Source of the DNA: Streptomyces minutiscleroticus
Lineage (GTDB): Bacteria; Actinomycetota; Actinomycetes; Streptomycetales; Streptomycetaceae
Reading direction: 5' to 3'
Assembly (NCBI RefSeq): GCF_014650875.1
Contig: NZ_BMVU01000008.1
Coordinates: forward strand, 115,103-179,102
Length of the DNA stretch: 64,000 nucleotides
Shown here: piece after piece, positions 9,355 through 17,000 of the stretch
How the letters are laid out: each line of letters opens with the position of its first letter
Numbering within the stretch: the first letter of the stretch is position 1
The notes under the pieces: model-generated
What the model saw: only the letters and a program-made list of their open reading frames with translations
Told to the model about the DNA's origin: nothing
The model's database searches: none
Program-made: the position numbers and the translations under genes

Positions 9355-9693
9355 TCACCCGCCGGTCGCAGGGAAGGCCAGGACCAGGACGATGCAGAGC
9401 ACCAGTCGGGCCGCCCCGATGTATCGGTGTCCGAGCCGTAGCAGTACGAGGCCCGTCACGCCGACGGCCAGGGCCAATGCGCCGTGGCACAGCACTGGCG
9501 CCCAGTCCGCGGGCGGCGTGCCGGCCACCGCCTGTCCGAAGTCGGCGTTCGCTCGGTCCAGTCCTCGTACTGCGAGCAGGATGAGAACCAGCATTCCGGC
9601 CGCCACGTCCGCCACCAGTACGAGCAGCAGGAGACAGCCTGCGGTGAGGGCCTTCTCTCGGGTGGAGGGCTGTTCGTCGGCATGTTCAGGCAT
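9355..9693 (-). CDS. Small membrane protein, about 3 TM segments (DUF6234-like)
   Basis: A 112-residue protein with three hydrophobic helices: AGCLLLLVLVADVAAGMLVL, ALALAVGVTGLVLL and LVLCIVLVLAFPA. The ADWAPVLCHGALALAVG and RLGHRYIGAARLVLC segments resemble a small uncharacterised Streptomyces membrane family (DUF6234-like, from memory). It starts at the ATG at 9693 (MPEHADEQP). Just upstream, on the opposite strand, is an MmpS-like gene remnant; the two are probably ancestral neighbours. Confidence 0.6.
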   Translation of the reverse strand: MPEHADEQPSTREKALTAGCLLLLVLVADVAAGMLVLILLAVRGLDRANADFGQAVAGTPPADWAPVLCHGALALAVGVTGLVLLRLGHRYIGAARLVLCIVLVLAFPATGG

Positions 9694-9762
9694 GTCCGTG
9701 CGGTCGCACGAAACGCAGCCTTCCGGACGGGCTGCCGCCGAACTGCGCTCAGTCGTCCGGGC

Positions 9763-9999
9763 GGGACTGCGTACGGCAGCGACACCGACAGCCGCCAGGG
9801 CAGTGGACTGCCGATGACGAAGACGCTGAAGCTGGACGGCGACGCCATGCACCACCACATGTCCGCTCAGCTGATGGGCGACGGCGACATCAACTGCTCG
9901 ATCGCGGTCGACGGCAGGACGAAGAAGGGGCACGCCTCGGGTGGATACAACATCTGCAACGCCCAGTTGCACAGCGGCCTGTTCGGCGGCTGGAGCTGA
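9763..9999 (+). pseudogene. C-terminal remnant of an MmpS-like membrane/lipoprotein
   Basis: The frame ending at 9999 reads MTKTLKLDGDAMHHHMSAQL, then GDINCSIAVDG and GYNICNAQL. This matches the C-terminal beta-sandwich of actinobacterial MmpS-like proteins (an L-K-x-x-G-D-A-M pattern followed by a C-x-I-x-V-D-G strand and a second Cys). The usual N-terminal TM part is absent upstream, where the frame is arginine-rich noise. A possible N-terminal half lies just beyond the stop but on the other strand. Confidence 0.45.
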
Positions 10000-10003
10000 C
10001 CAG

Positions 10004-10162
10004 CACCGCGGCCACGCACAGCCCCAGCAGTGCGCCGAACCGGTAGCGGCGTCCTCGTACCCGGCGTGGATCGGGGAGGCGGTCCACCACCTCGGCCGGC
10101 GCGGCCGGTTCAGAGGGGGCCGTGAGTGGATGCGGCGCGGCTGCATCCACGAAGTGGCGCAT
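10004..10162 (-). pseudogene. N-terminal membrane-anchor fragment, candidate other half of the MmpS-like gene
   Basis: The frame from the ATG at 10162 reads a Pro/Ala-rich cytoplasmic stretch, then RRYRFGALLGLCVAAVLVSS, a charged flank plus one TM helix, and then runs into antisense of the 9763-9999 remnant. This layout (short cytoplasmic tail, one TM, missing ectodomain) is what a MmpS-like N-terminus would look like. An inversion could have split the gene. Low certainty. Confidence 0.35.
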
Positions 10163-10362
10163 GGGGACGCTGATCCAGGTAATGCGCACGCGGACGCGGC
10201 TCCTGGCCGATCTTCGGTCTCAACGACCCTGATCATCTGGCGTCGCGCCCGTCGTTTCCCATCGGCCATGCCACCCAGCCACGGACCAGCGGGCCTGTGT
10301 TGCCGTCACCCCGTGGATCGGTCCCGCGGATGCGTGTGTCCGCGCCGGACGTGCGGGAGAGG

Positions 10363-11100
10363 TCAGCTCTGGGCGGTGGGCCGGACGACGATGTCGTTCA
10401 CGTCGACCACGGCAGGCTGTTCGATCGCGAAGGCGATGGCCCGGGCGATCGCGTCGGGCGGAATCGCGATGTCGTCCCGCATCTTCGTGATCTCTGCTCT
10501 GACCTGGCTGTTGGTCGAGGCCTCGGCGAAGTCGGTCATCGTTGGACCGGGCGAGACGGTCGTCACCCGCAGGGAGTCGCCGGCTTCCTGGCGCAGTCCT
10601 TCGCAGATGGCCCGGACCGCGAACTTGGTGCCGGCGTAGACGGCCATGGTCGGCACGATGCGGAACGCAGCCGTGGAGGCGACGGTGATGAAGTGACCGG
10701 TTCCCTGCGCCCGGAAGACCGGCAGGGCGGCGCCGATCCCGTGCAGCACGCCCTTCACGTTGACGTCGACCATGTGGTCCCACTCGTCGACGCGCAGATC
10801 GTCAAGAGGCGAGATGGTGCCGACTCCGGCATTGCTGACGAGTACGTCGAGTCGGCCGAAGCACTCACCGGCCAGCGCGACCAGGGCCTGCAGATCGTCT
10901 CGCCGGGTCACGTCGGTGCGGATCTGGACGGCCTCGCCACCTGCCTTCCCGATCCGGGCCACCAGTTCCCCCAGGCGTTCGGATCGGCGTGCGCCAAGGA
11001 CGAGTCGCGCGCCGCGTTCGGCGAGCAGCAGCGCGGTCGCCTCGCCGATGCCACTGCTAGCTCCTGTGATCGCCACCACTTTGCCCTTGATTCCGGACAT
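10363..11100 (-). CDS. SDR family oxidoreductase (classical short-chain dehydrogenase)
   Basis: A 245-residue classical SDR. The cofactor motif TGASSGIG is at residues 12-19, the NAG motif (LVSNAGVG) near 88, and the catalytic Ser and Y-x-x-x-K are in VASTAAFR and YAGTKFAV. The glycine motif and the following basic residues (GARRSER) suggest NADPH preference. The ATG at 11100 has AAGGAGAGG upstream. It is divergent from an XRE regulator that probably controls it. The substrate is unknown. Confidence 0.9.
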   Translation of the reverse strand: MSGIKGKVVAITGASSGIGEATALLLAERGARLVLGARRSERLGELVARIGKAGGEAVQIRTDVTRRDDLQALVALAGECFGRLDVLVSNAGVGTISPLDDLRVDEWDHMVDVNVKGVLHGIGAALPVFRAQGTGHFITVASTAAFRIVPTMAVYAGTKFAVRAICEGLRQEAGDSLRVTTVSPGPTMTDFAEASTNSQVRAEITKMRDDIAIPPDAIARAIAFAIEQPAVVDVNDIVVRPTAQS

Positions 11101-11272
11101 GAGCTGACCTCTCCTTCTTCGGCACAGCGGCCGGGGTGTCGCGTGCTGGCAGGCCCGGGAGGAGCCTCCAGAAGCCGTTGCGCACTGCCAGGCCGGGGTG
11201 CCGATGTTGACCGTGTGAGGCCGTCGGTCGTTCCGCGGCCCTCGCTCGCACACCAGTGTCTTGGGGATTTAG

Positions 11273-11306
11273 CCTGGTATCCAGAATGCAGTTGTCCTGG
11301 AACCAG
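11273..11306. promoter_or_regulatory. Two CCTGG...CCAG dyads in front of the XRE regulator
   Basis: CCTGGTATCCAG (11273-11284) and CCTGGAACCAG (11296-11306) lie between the divergent SDR and XRE genes, with starts 23 bp apart, about two helical turns. They are good candidates for the operator of the XRE protein. Inference from symmetry and position only. Confidence 0.45.
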
Positions 11307-11320
11307 AGGTGCCATCCGTC

Positions 11321-12145
11321 ATGTCCACGCAGTCGGCCCAGCGCCGTCAACTAAGCGAATTCCTGCGCAGCCGGAGAGAGCGCCTGACCCCTGAGGAGGT
11401 GGGCCTGCCTCCGACCGGCCGCCGTCGGACTCCGGGACTTCGCCGGGAGGAACTGGCGCTGCTGGCCGGGATCAGCGCCACCTGGTACACGTACCTGGAG
11501 CAGGGTCGAGAGATCCGCGTCTCCGAACAGGTGCTCAACGCCCTCGCCGCGGCGCTGCGGCTCGACCGGCACGAGCGCGATCACCTTCTCCGGCTCGCCG
11601 GTCACGCGCCTGCTGCCGAAGCCGAGGAACGCGAGCCGCTTCCGGCCGAGGCGGGTGCCGTCCCCCTGTTGCTCCAGCCGAACCCGGCGTACATCATCGG
11701 CGGCAACTATGACGTCCTCAGTCACAACCAGGCAGCCGACGAGCTGTTCCCGAGGCTCATCACCGAGGCGGACCGGCCCGCCAACTTCGTCCGCTGGGTG
11801 TTCCTCGAACCGGTGGCCCGGGACGTTCTGGTCGACTGGGAATCCGAAGCACGCGGCCTGCTCGGCCGACTTCGGACGCTGGCGGCACACCACGCCGGCG
11901 ATCCGCGGTACACCCGCCTGATCGAGGACCTGAACGAGGGCAGTCCGGAGGTGCGGGACTGGTGGCCGCAGTACGAGGTGCAGGCCCGGCACAGCGGTCG
12001 CAAGCGGCTACGACACCCGCAACGGGGAGCGACCGAGTATGCGTACACCGCTTTTCACCTGGCCGAACAGCCGGAACGGACGCTGGTCGTCTATGTCGAC
12101 AGCAGCCAACCGTCCGACGGGAGCGCAGCCGTGACCGGTGACTGA
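11321..12145 (+). CDS. XRE family transcriptional regulator with MmyB-like ligand-binding domain
   Basis: A 274-residue protein. The N-terminal helix-turn-helix region carries the typical LSEFLRSRRERLTPEEVGLP, GRRRTPGLRREELALLAGIS and YLEQGREIRVSEQVLNALA segments (residues 10-75). The C-terminal part (about residues 110-265) matches the MmyB-like PAS-type domain (PAYIIGGNYDVLSHNQAADELF, and a KRLRHPQRGATEY-like strand). Such regulators usually control an adjacent or divergent oxidoreductase, here the SDR. The start at 11321 (MSTQSAQ) is preferred; an ATG 12 bp upstream is possible. Confidence 0.88.
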   Translation: MSTQSAQRRQLSEFLRSRRERLTPEEVGLPPTGRRRTPGLRREELALLAGISATWYTYLEQGREIRVSEQVLNALAAALRLDRHERDHLLRLAGHAPAAEAEEREPLPAEAGAVPLLLQPNPAYIIGGNYDVLSHNQAADELFPRLITEADRPANFVRWVFLEPVARDVLVDWESEARGLLGRLRTLAAHHAGDPRYTRLIEDLNEGSPEVRDWWPQYEVQARHSGRKRLRHPQRGATEYAYTAFHLAEQPERTLVVYVDSSQPSDGSAAVTGD

Positions 12146-13296
12146 AGGAAGGGGGCGACGGCAATACCAGCGCTTACGATGCGGCGGTGGAGGACCAACG
12201 GCTGCGCGCCGGGCAACTGCTGGAGAAAGGGTCGGAGGACCGGCCGACGCGGGGCGGCCGGGGTGAGGGCGTCGAGCATCGGCTTTCGGACGGGGCAGGC
12301 GGAGGAGGGCTCGAAACTCCACCGCATCTGGGGTGTACCTTCACCCCTGCTGCCGGGCAGGATCTGCCGTCGACGTGATGCGGTGTTCAGCATGTGGCCT
12401 GTGACGGGGTGCCGGTGAGCAGACCACGGACCGACCGCGACGGACCATGGGACAGACCACGGGCCGGGCAGCAGGGGGCAACCTCGGGGTTCGGAGCGCG
12501 CAGGGCTACTTGTGGCGCGTCGGCGAAGTCTCCGTGCGCGGGGTGGGGAGGGGCGGCAGCTGCGGGGCCGCCGCCGGGCGTTCAGAGAGCCGACAGACGG
12601 CTTTTTGAACCTGCGCAGGATCTCAGGGCCAGTCCTTGCGCCAGCACGGCATAGGACCTTGATCTCAGCCGTGACAGCCCGAGTCCGGTTCTGTCCCGGT
12701 CGGGGCGGTACCCGTCTCCCTGTCCATGGCTGGCCACGGACAGGACGCCTTTCCCGTAGCAGCCCTGCACTGCGCCCTGCAGGGCACCCTGCAGGGCACC
12801 CTGCTCTCCCCCTTCCCGACTTTCGGTCATATGTGCAGGTCAACTGGCGTTTTTGGTGTGGTCTGCGGGGCTGACATCCCCTTGGCCGGCTCCTGTTGCC
12901 CGTACGTGGTGGTGGGGTGGGGGACGGATCGGGCGGGCAGGAGCGGCGCCCGGGGGATCGGGCGCCCTGGGGTGTCTTTGCGTATCGGCGACGCGGCTGC
13001 GCGAAGGGGCCGGCCGCCAGCGGACGTCCGCGTCCGGGAGCACTGGAACCCGGCGCGGCGCCGGGTGGGCATGTGATGATCGCAGCAGGTGGTCCGTGGC
13101 GGTAAGGACGGAGACGGTACGGACCACTCTCAGAAACTCGATTTCTGATCCACTTGCTGTTCCCTGAACTGGATCAAAAGAGTTCTTCCGGCTCGGGAAG
13201 GGCTTGCTCGACAGGGGCGATCCGGTATGCATCGGTGCTGGGCAGGGGCGGGCCGGGGAGCCGGTCGCCGGGCCGACGCGGTCGTATCACCGCACG
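12146..13296. other. 1.15-kb intergenic stretch with no convincing gene
   Basis: Overlapping open frames occur but none looks like a protein family. The region contains clusters of short direct repeats (GACCACGG-type around 12420-12465 and a 12-bp tandem repeat at 12763), which argues for non-coding or decayed DNA. Confidence 0.5.
12763..12804. repeat. 12-bp tandem repeat (CCCTGCAGGGCA), about 3.5 copies
   Basis: Copies at 12763-12774 (degenerate), 12775-12786, 12787-12798 and a partial one after it. Each unit contains the palindrome CCTGCAGG. On the minus strand it would code for a Leu-Gln-Gly-Ala repeat, but no gene is evident. Confidence 0.6.
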
Positions 13297-13728
13297 TCAG
13301 GCGATGAGGGCGAGAAGGACGGCCCCCACGCCCATGCTCGCCGGTATCCACTCATAGCCGCGGCGCCACAGCGGCGCCTCGGTCACCTGCAAGGGTTCCG
13401 CACGCTCCGGGGACACGGGGTCGTAGCACACGAGCACCTCACTGCCCGCCCGGATTCCCGGTGGTACTTCCTTCTCCCCCGCGTCGATCACACGCTCGCG
13501 GCCGTCCTGCGCGGTGTATCCGAGTACGTAGGTCGGACCGCCCTGCCCCTGCCACCGCCTGTCGATGCAGCGTGCCGCCACTGTGACGCCCCGGCGCCTG
13601 AGCAGACGGCCCCTGTCGTAGAAGAGTCCGGAACCCGTGAAAAGGAGCAGTGCCGGCAGAAATTTGAGCAAACTCCAGTCCAATGTTCTTCCCCGCGACT
13701 CGGAAAGGGCGGCGAGGTACCCAATCAC
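13297..13728 (-). CDS. DUF3592 domain-containing membrane protein
   Basis: A 143-residue protein with a TM helix near the N-terminus (LLKFLPALLLFTGSGLFY) and another at the C-terminus (GVGAVLLALIA). Between them lies a beta-rich domain typical of DUF3592: RGVTVAARCIDRRW, then YTAQDGRERV and GSEVLVCYDPVSPERAE. The function of the family is unknown; it is common in Streptomyces. It is a single gene with no clear partner. Confidence 0.75.
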   Translation of the reverse strand: MIGYLAALSESRGRTLDWSLLKFLPALLLFTGSGLFYDRGRLLRRRGVTVAARCIDRRWQGQGGPTYVLGYTAQDGRERVIDAGEKEVPPGIRAGSEVLVCYDPVSPERAEPLQVTEAPLWRRGYEWIPASMGVGAVLLALIA

Positions 13729-13995
13729 AGCGTCAACGAACGATCAAGGCCGGTGAACCGATGACGACTCTGAACGACTGGCAGGAGGCGTCGACGCTCT
13801 GAAGTGCGGTCTCTCGGTTGATGGGCAGCGGAACCTTGTCAGCTGCGACGGCAAGGATGTCAGTGGACGTCTACGTTGCTCAAGGAGATGACACACTGAC
13901 AATTTTGCAGTTTTCGCCGTGAAGTGATTGCGCCGCGTGCTGGCAAGATTTATCGCTCGCTCCTTTTCGGGGCGGCTGAGTATTCTTGCTGTCCC

Positions 13996-14454
13996 CTAGC
14001 GGGGTTTTTGTACGTGGGTGGTGTCGGCGTCGAGGGGGGTGCCGTCGGTACCGGCCGGCACGAGGGCGGGGACCGGGGCGCCGTGCTGGTCGACCAGGGT
14101 GGAGTGGGGCTCGCCGGGGGTGAAGGCGTGGCGTTCCCCCCATTGCCGCAGGGTGAGGATGACGGGGAAGAGGTCGCGGCCGGCGTCGGTGAGCGCGTAT
14201 TCCTGGCGGCGGCCCGATGGTGCGGTGCGCTGGACCAGGAGCCCGTGAGCGGTGAGCTTGCGCAGGCGGTCGGTGAGGATGTTGCGGGCGATGCCGGTGC
14301 GCCGTTGGAACTCGGTGAACGACCGGGCTCCGTCCATCGCGTCGCGGATGACGAGCAGGCTCCACCGGTCGCCGACGAGGTCGAGGGTGCGGGCGACCGG
14401 GCAGTCGGGGTCGGTCCAGTCGGGGCCTGAGGAGCGCGTGGTGATGCGCGGCAT
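13996..14454 (-). CDS. HxlR family transcriptional regulator
   Basis: A 152-residue winged-helix protein with the HxlR hallmarks: DCPVARTLDLVGDRWSLLVIRDA at residues 17-39, FTEFQRRTGIARNILTDRLRKL as the recognition helix, and EYALTDAGRDLFPVILTLRQW at 86-106. HxlR proteins act as dimers and often regulate a divergent gene. The ATG at 14454 has GGGAGG upstream. It is divergent from an MFS exporter, with a symmetrical operator region between them. Confidence 0.9.
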   Translation of the reverse strand: MPRITTRSSGPDWTDPDCPVARTLDLVGDRWSLLVIRDAMDGARSFTEFQRRTGIARNILTDRLRKLTAHGLLVQRTAPSGRRQEYALTDAGRDLFPVILTLRQWGERHAFTPGEPHSTLVDQHGAPVPALVPAGTDGTPLDADTTHVQKPR

Positions 14455-14460
14455 GGCACC

Positions 14461-14531
14461 TCCCAATGAGTTGCGGATTGAAACCATCATGCCGTACCGT
14501 CAAAATGGTTTCACTTTACTACTCATTGGGA
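14461..14531. promoter_or_regulatory. Concentric inverted repeats between HxlR and MFS genes (operator)
   Basis: Outer arms TCCCAATGAGT (14461-14471) and ACTCATTGGGA (14521-14531) are perfect inverted repeats. Inner arms TGAAACCAT (14479-14487) and ATGGTTTCA (14505-14513) are also perfect. Both pairs share the centre 14496. The site fills the whole divergent promoter region and is the likely binding site for HxlR dimers regulating both genes. Confidence 0.75.
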
Positions 14532-14541
14532 GTGGGGTGCG

Positions 14542-15756
14542 ATGGACACCTGGCGGCGTTTGCTGCTCGCGATGGTGTGCGGTGTCGCTGTGGCGAGCAT
14601 CTATGCGGCGCAGCCGGTTCTGGAGCCGATGGGACGCGATCTGGGGGTGCCGGCCCACCTCGCCGGGTGGATCGTCGCGACCGGCCAGTTCGGCTATCTG
14701 GCAGGACTGGTGCTGCTGGTGCCGCTCGGTGATGTGGCCGACAGGCGCCGGCTCATCGCCGTGCACCTGGCTGTCACCGCGGGCGGCCTGGCCCTGACGG
14801 CCTCGGCGTCGGCCGCCTGGGCTGCGTTCACGGGGCTGGCGGTGACGGGGCTGTTCGCGGTCGTGGTACAGACATCCGTGGCCTACGCCGCGTCGGTCTC
14901 CACGCCCGCCGAACGCGGACGCACCATCGGCGTCGTGACCGCGGGCGTCGTGGTCGGCATCCTGGGCGCACGGGTGATCACCGGCGCGCTCGCCCAGATG
15001 TGGAGCTGGCGGAGCGTCTACGCCGTGCTCGCAGCGCTGTCCCTCGCACTCGCCGCCCTCGTCCTGACCGCACTGCCACCGGAGAAACACCCGGACCTGA
15101 GCACAGGCTATGTACGGGCCGTCGCCTCCCTCGGCGACCTGCTCAAGCAGCGCCTCTTTCTGACCCGCGGACTCATCGCGTTCTTCCTGTTCGCCTCCTT
15201 CGGAACCCTGTGGAGCGGACTGGCCCTGCCGCTGGCGGACACCCCCTGGCAGCTGTCCGAGAGCCAGATCGGGCTGTTCGGCCTCGCCGGCCTCACCGGC
15301 GCACTCGGCGCGGCACGCGCGGGACGGTGGGCAGACGCGGGACGGGCAGCCCCGGTCACCGGTCTCGCGCTCGCCCTGCTCGCCCTTGCGTGGGCGGCGA
15401 TCGGGCAACTGCCCTGGTCCCTGTGGCTCCCCATCATCGGGATCGTGCTTCTCGACTTCGCCGTTCAGGCCGTGCACGTGAGTAACCAGCATCTGCTCAC
15501 CACCGCACACCCGGACCGCATCAGCAGTGTCATCGGCAGCTACATGGTCTTCTACTCCCTCGGCTCCGCCCTCGGCGCAGCCGCCACCACCGCCACCTTC
15601 ACCGCCCACGGCTGGGCCGCATCCAGTCTCCTCGGAGCCGGATTCGCGGCCTGCGCTCTGGCCGTCTGGGCGGCCGACAGGCGGCTGCCGGTCGACAACG
15701 CGGACCAGCGGTACCGGCACCTGCCCAGCACAAGTGAACTGCCCCGGGTCCGATAG
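14542..15756 (+). CDS. MFS transporter (12-TM drug/metabolite exporter)
   Basis: A 404-residue major facilitator with 12 hydrophobic segments. The MFS loop signature between TM2 and TM3 is GDVADRRRLIA (about residues 67-77). The early motif ASIYAAQPVLEPMGRDLGV is typical of the YtbD/YfmO-like drug:H+ antiporter group. It is divergent from an HxlR repressor and shares a symmetrical operator region, so expression is probably induced by a transported ligand. The last seven codons lie inside a large perfect palindrome. Confidence 0.88.
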   Translation: MDTWRRLLLAMVCGVAVASIYAAQPVLEPMGRDLGVPAHLAGWIVATGQFGYLAGLVLLVPLGDVADRRRLIAVHLAVTAGGLALTASASAAWAAFTGLAVTGLFAVVVQTSVAYAASVSTPAERGRTIGVVTAGVVVGILGARVITGALAQMWSWRSVYAVLAALSLALAALVLTALPPEKHPDLSTGYVRAVASLGDLLKQRLFLTRGLIAFFLFASFGTLWSGLALPLADTPWQLSESQIGLFGLAGLTGALGAARAGRWADAGRAAPVTGLALALLALAWAAIGQLPWSLWLPIIGIVLLDFAVQAVHVSNQHLLTTAHPDRISSVIGSYMVFYSLGSALGAAATTATFTAHGWAASSLLGAGFAACALAVWAADRRLPVDNADQRYRHLPSTSELPRVR

Positions 15757-15801
15757 GGGCCCCGGACATGTCCGGGGCCCCTATCGGACCCGGGGCAGTT
15801 C
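15736..15801. terminator. 66-bp perfect palindrome over the MFS stop codon
   Basis: Bases 15736-15801 are a perfect inverted repeat centred on ACATGT (15766-15771), 33 bp per arm with no mismatch. The left arm includes the last codons and TAG of the MFS gene. It would form an extremely stable transcript hairpin and may be the terminator, working in both directions. There is no T tract. Confidence 0.7.
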
Positions 15802-16284
15802 GCATCGCTAATTCCACCTGAGTACCCGCTGCTGCACAACGGAAAGCAGTCAGGTCTCTCGGCCCGGCGACCGACCGATCACGGCAGTACCGGCGTCCCG
15901 CCTACTTCGTTCACGATGTGGGCGGTGGTCCTCGGATGGCGGCCGTGCGGCCTGGACCCGGACGGTGCACCGGCCCCTCGGTGGCAACCGTCGGTGTCCG
16001 CCCTGATCAGCTGGCGACTGCCGCGTGGCGCCCGGTAGGGGAGAGGGGCGTCCGCGGTCGGTGGCGCGGTTCATGCGGACGCCGTGCTCGGCAGCGTCCG
16101 GTGACCCGGCAGCACAGCGGACCGGCCGGGTCGCCTCGTTCGGACGCGGGCAGGCGGGTGCTCGTGGCCCATGGCAGGTGAGGCGGCCGGAGGCCGGGCG
16201 GCGGGCCCGGGCGATGCGGGAGGCGCCGCCGCCCTGCGGCGCAGGCTTTTTGTGTGCGGGGACTGTGGCCTCATGCCGCGCCCA
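15802..16284. other. 480-bp gap without a convincing gene
   Basis: Sits between the palindrome and the inverted repeat downstream of the TetR gene. Frames are open because of the base composition but lack starts with ribosome binding sites and family patterns. Confidence 0.45.
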
Positions 16285-16347
16285 TAAGAAACGTTGCGTA
16301 TCTTAAGAGCGCCCGCTACTGTGACCTTAGATACGGCTGGTTTCTTA
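16285..16347 (-). terminator. Nested inverted repeat just after the TetR stop codon
   Basis: TAAGAAAC (16285-16292) pairs with GTTTCTTA (16340-16347), and inside them GTATCT (16298-16303) pairs with AGATAC (16329-16334). Both pairs share the centre 16316. It lies 4 bp from the TetR stop codon and is unusually AT rich for this genome. It may be a terminator or a remnant of a mobile-element end. Confidence 0.45.
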
Positions 16348-16351
16348 GGAG

Positions 16352-16936
16352 TCAGCGGGTGACCAAGGGGAGGAAGATGGTGTCGACGATCTCGACGACG
16401 TCCGCGTCGGGTACGGCCCGTGAGGTCATGAGCAGTTCGTGCCGGAAGAGATCCTCCGGAAGCCGGATGACGCGCGGGGTGAGTCTCGCCGGATCGACCT
16501 CGCCGCGCTCGACCGCTCGCTCGACGATCTCCTCCATTGCGGACCGTTGGCCCGCCGTCAGGGCCACACGTAGGTCACCGATGCTCGTGCCCGTCGCCCG
16601 GTAGAGGTCGGCGAGCTGGGCGACCAGGGCGGAGGCGAGCCCGACGCGACGCTCGTTGACCTGCCGCAGCAGCGAGATGACGTCGTCACGCAGTGTGCCG
16701 GTGTCGGGCACGGCGATCGGGTCCCGCTGGACGACGTGCAGCAGCGCCGCCCGCACCAGATCGGCCTTGCTCGGCCAGCGACGGTAGAGGACGGGCTTGC
16801 TGGTACATGCCCGCTCGGCGACGCTCTCCAGGCTGAGCGACTCGTAGCCGCGTTCGGTCAGCTCGTCCCAGGCCGCGTCGAGCAGCGCACCTTCGAGCGC
16901 GGCCCCACGTCGACGCTTCGCCGTCGTGGTCCCCAT
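16352..16936 (-). CDS. TetR family transcriptional regulator
   Basis: A 194-residue protein with an N-terminal TetR helix-turn-helix (ALLDAAWDELTERGYESLSLESVAERACTSKPVLYRRWPSK split over residues 17-57) and a C-terminal TetR_C-type helical domain with QLADLYRATGTSIGDLR. It is divergent from an FAD-dependent monooxygenase and probably represses it, as is common for such pairs in Streptomyces. The ATG at 16936 is the only sensible start. Confidence 0.9.
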   Translation of the reverse strand: MGTTTAKRRRGAALEGALLDAAWDELTERGYESLSLESVAERACTSKPVLYRRWPSKADLVRAALLHVVQRDPIAVPDTGTLRDDVISLLRQVNERRVGLASALVAQLADLYRATGTSIGDLRVALTAGQRSAMEEIVERAVERGEVDPARLTPRVIRLPEDLFRHELLMTSRAVPDADVVEIVDTIFLPLVTR

Positions 16937-16970
16937 GACAAACCCTCCGCCTCATGCTGCCTCACAGACA

Positions 16971-16992
16971 CCATACTTTTCGTTTCCTATGG
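16971..16992. promoter_or_regulatory. Putative TetR operator CCATA-N12-TATGG
   Basis: CCATA (16971-16975) and TATGG (16988-16992) form a 22-bp interrupted dyad directly in front of the monooxygenase start codon and 35 bp from the TetR start. The arms are short, so this is tentative. Confidence 0.35.
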
Positions 16993-17000
16993 AGTAGGAC

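Noticed and set aside
8366..9490. A 374-codon minus-strand frame upstream of the SMI1/KNR4 gene
   Set aside because: Arg/Gly-rich, overlaps the SMI1/KNR4 gene in another frame, with no ribosome binding site or family pattern.
12763..12804. Tandem repeat as part of a repeat-protein gene
   Set aside because: Only about 3.5 copies and no surrounding gene with a start or known domain.
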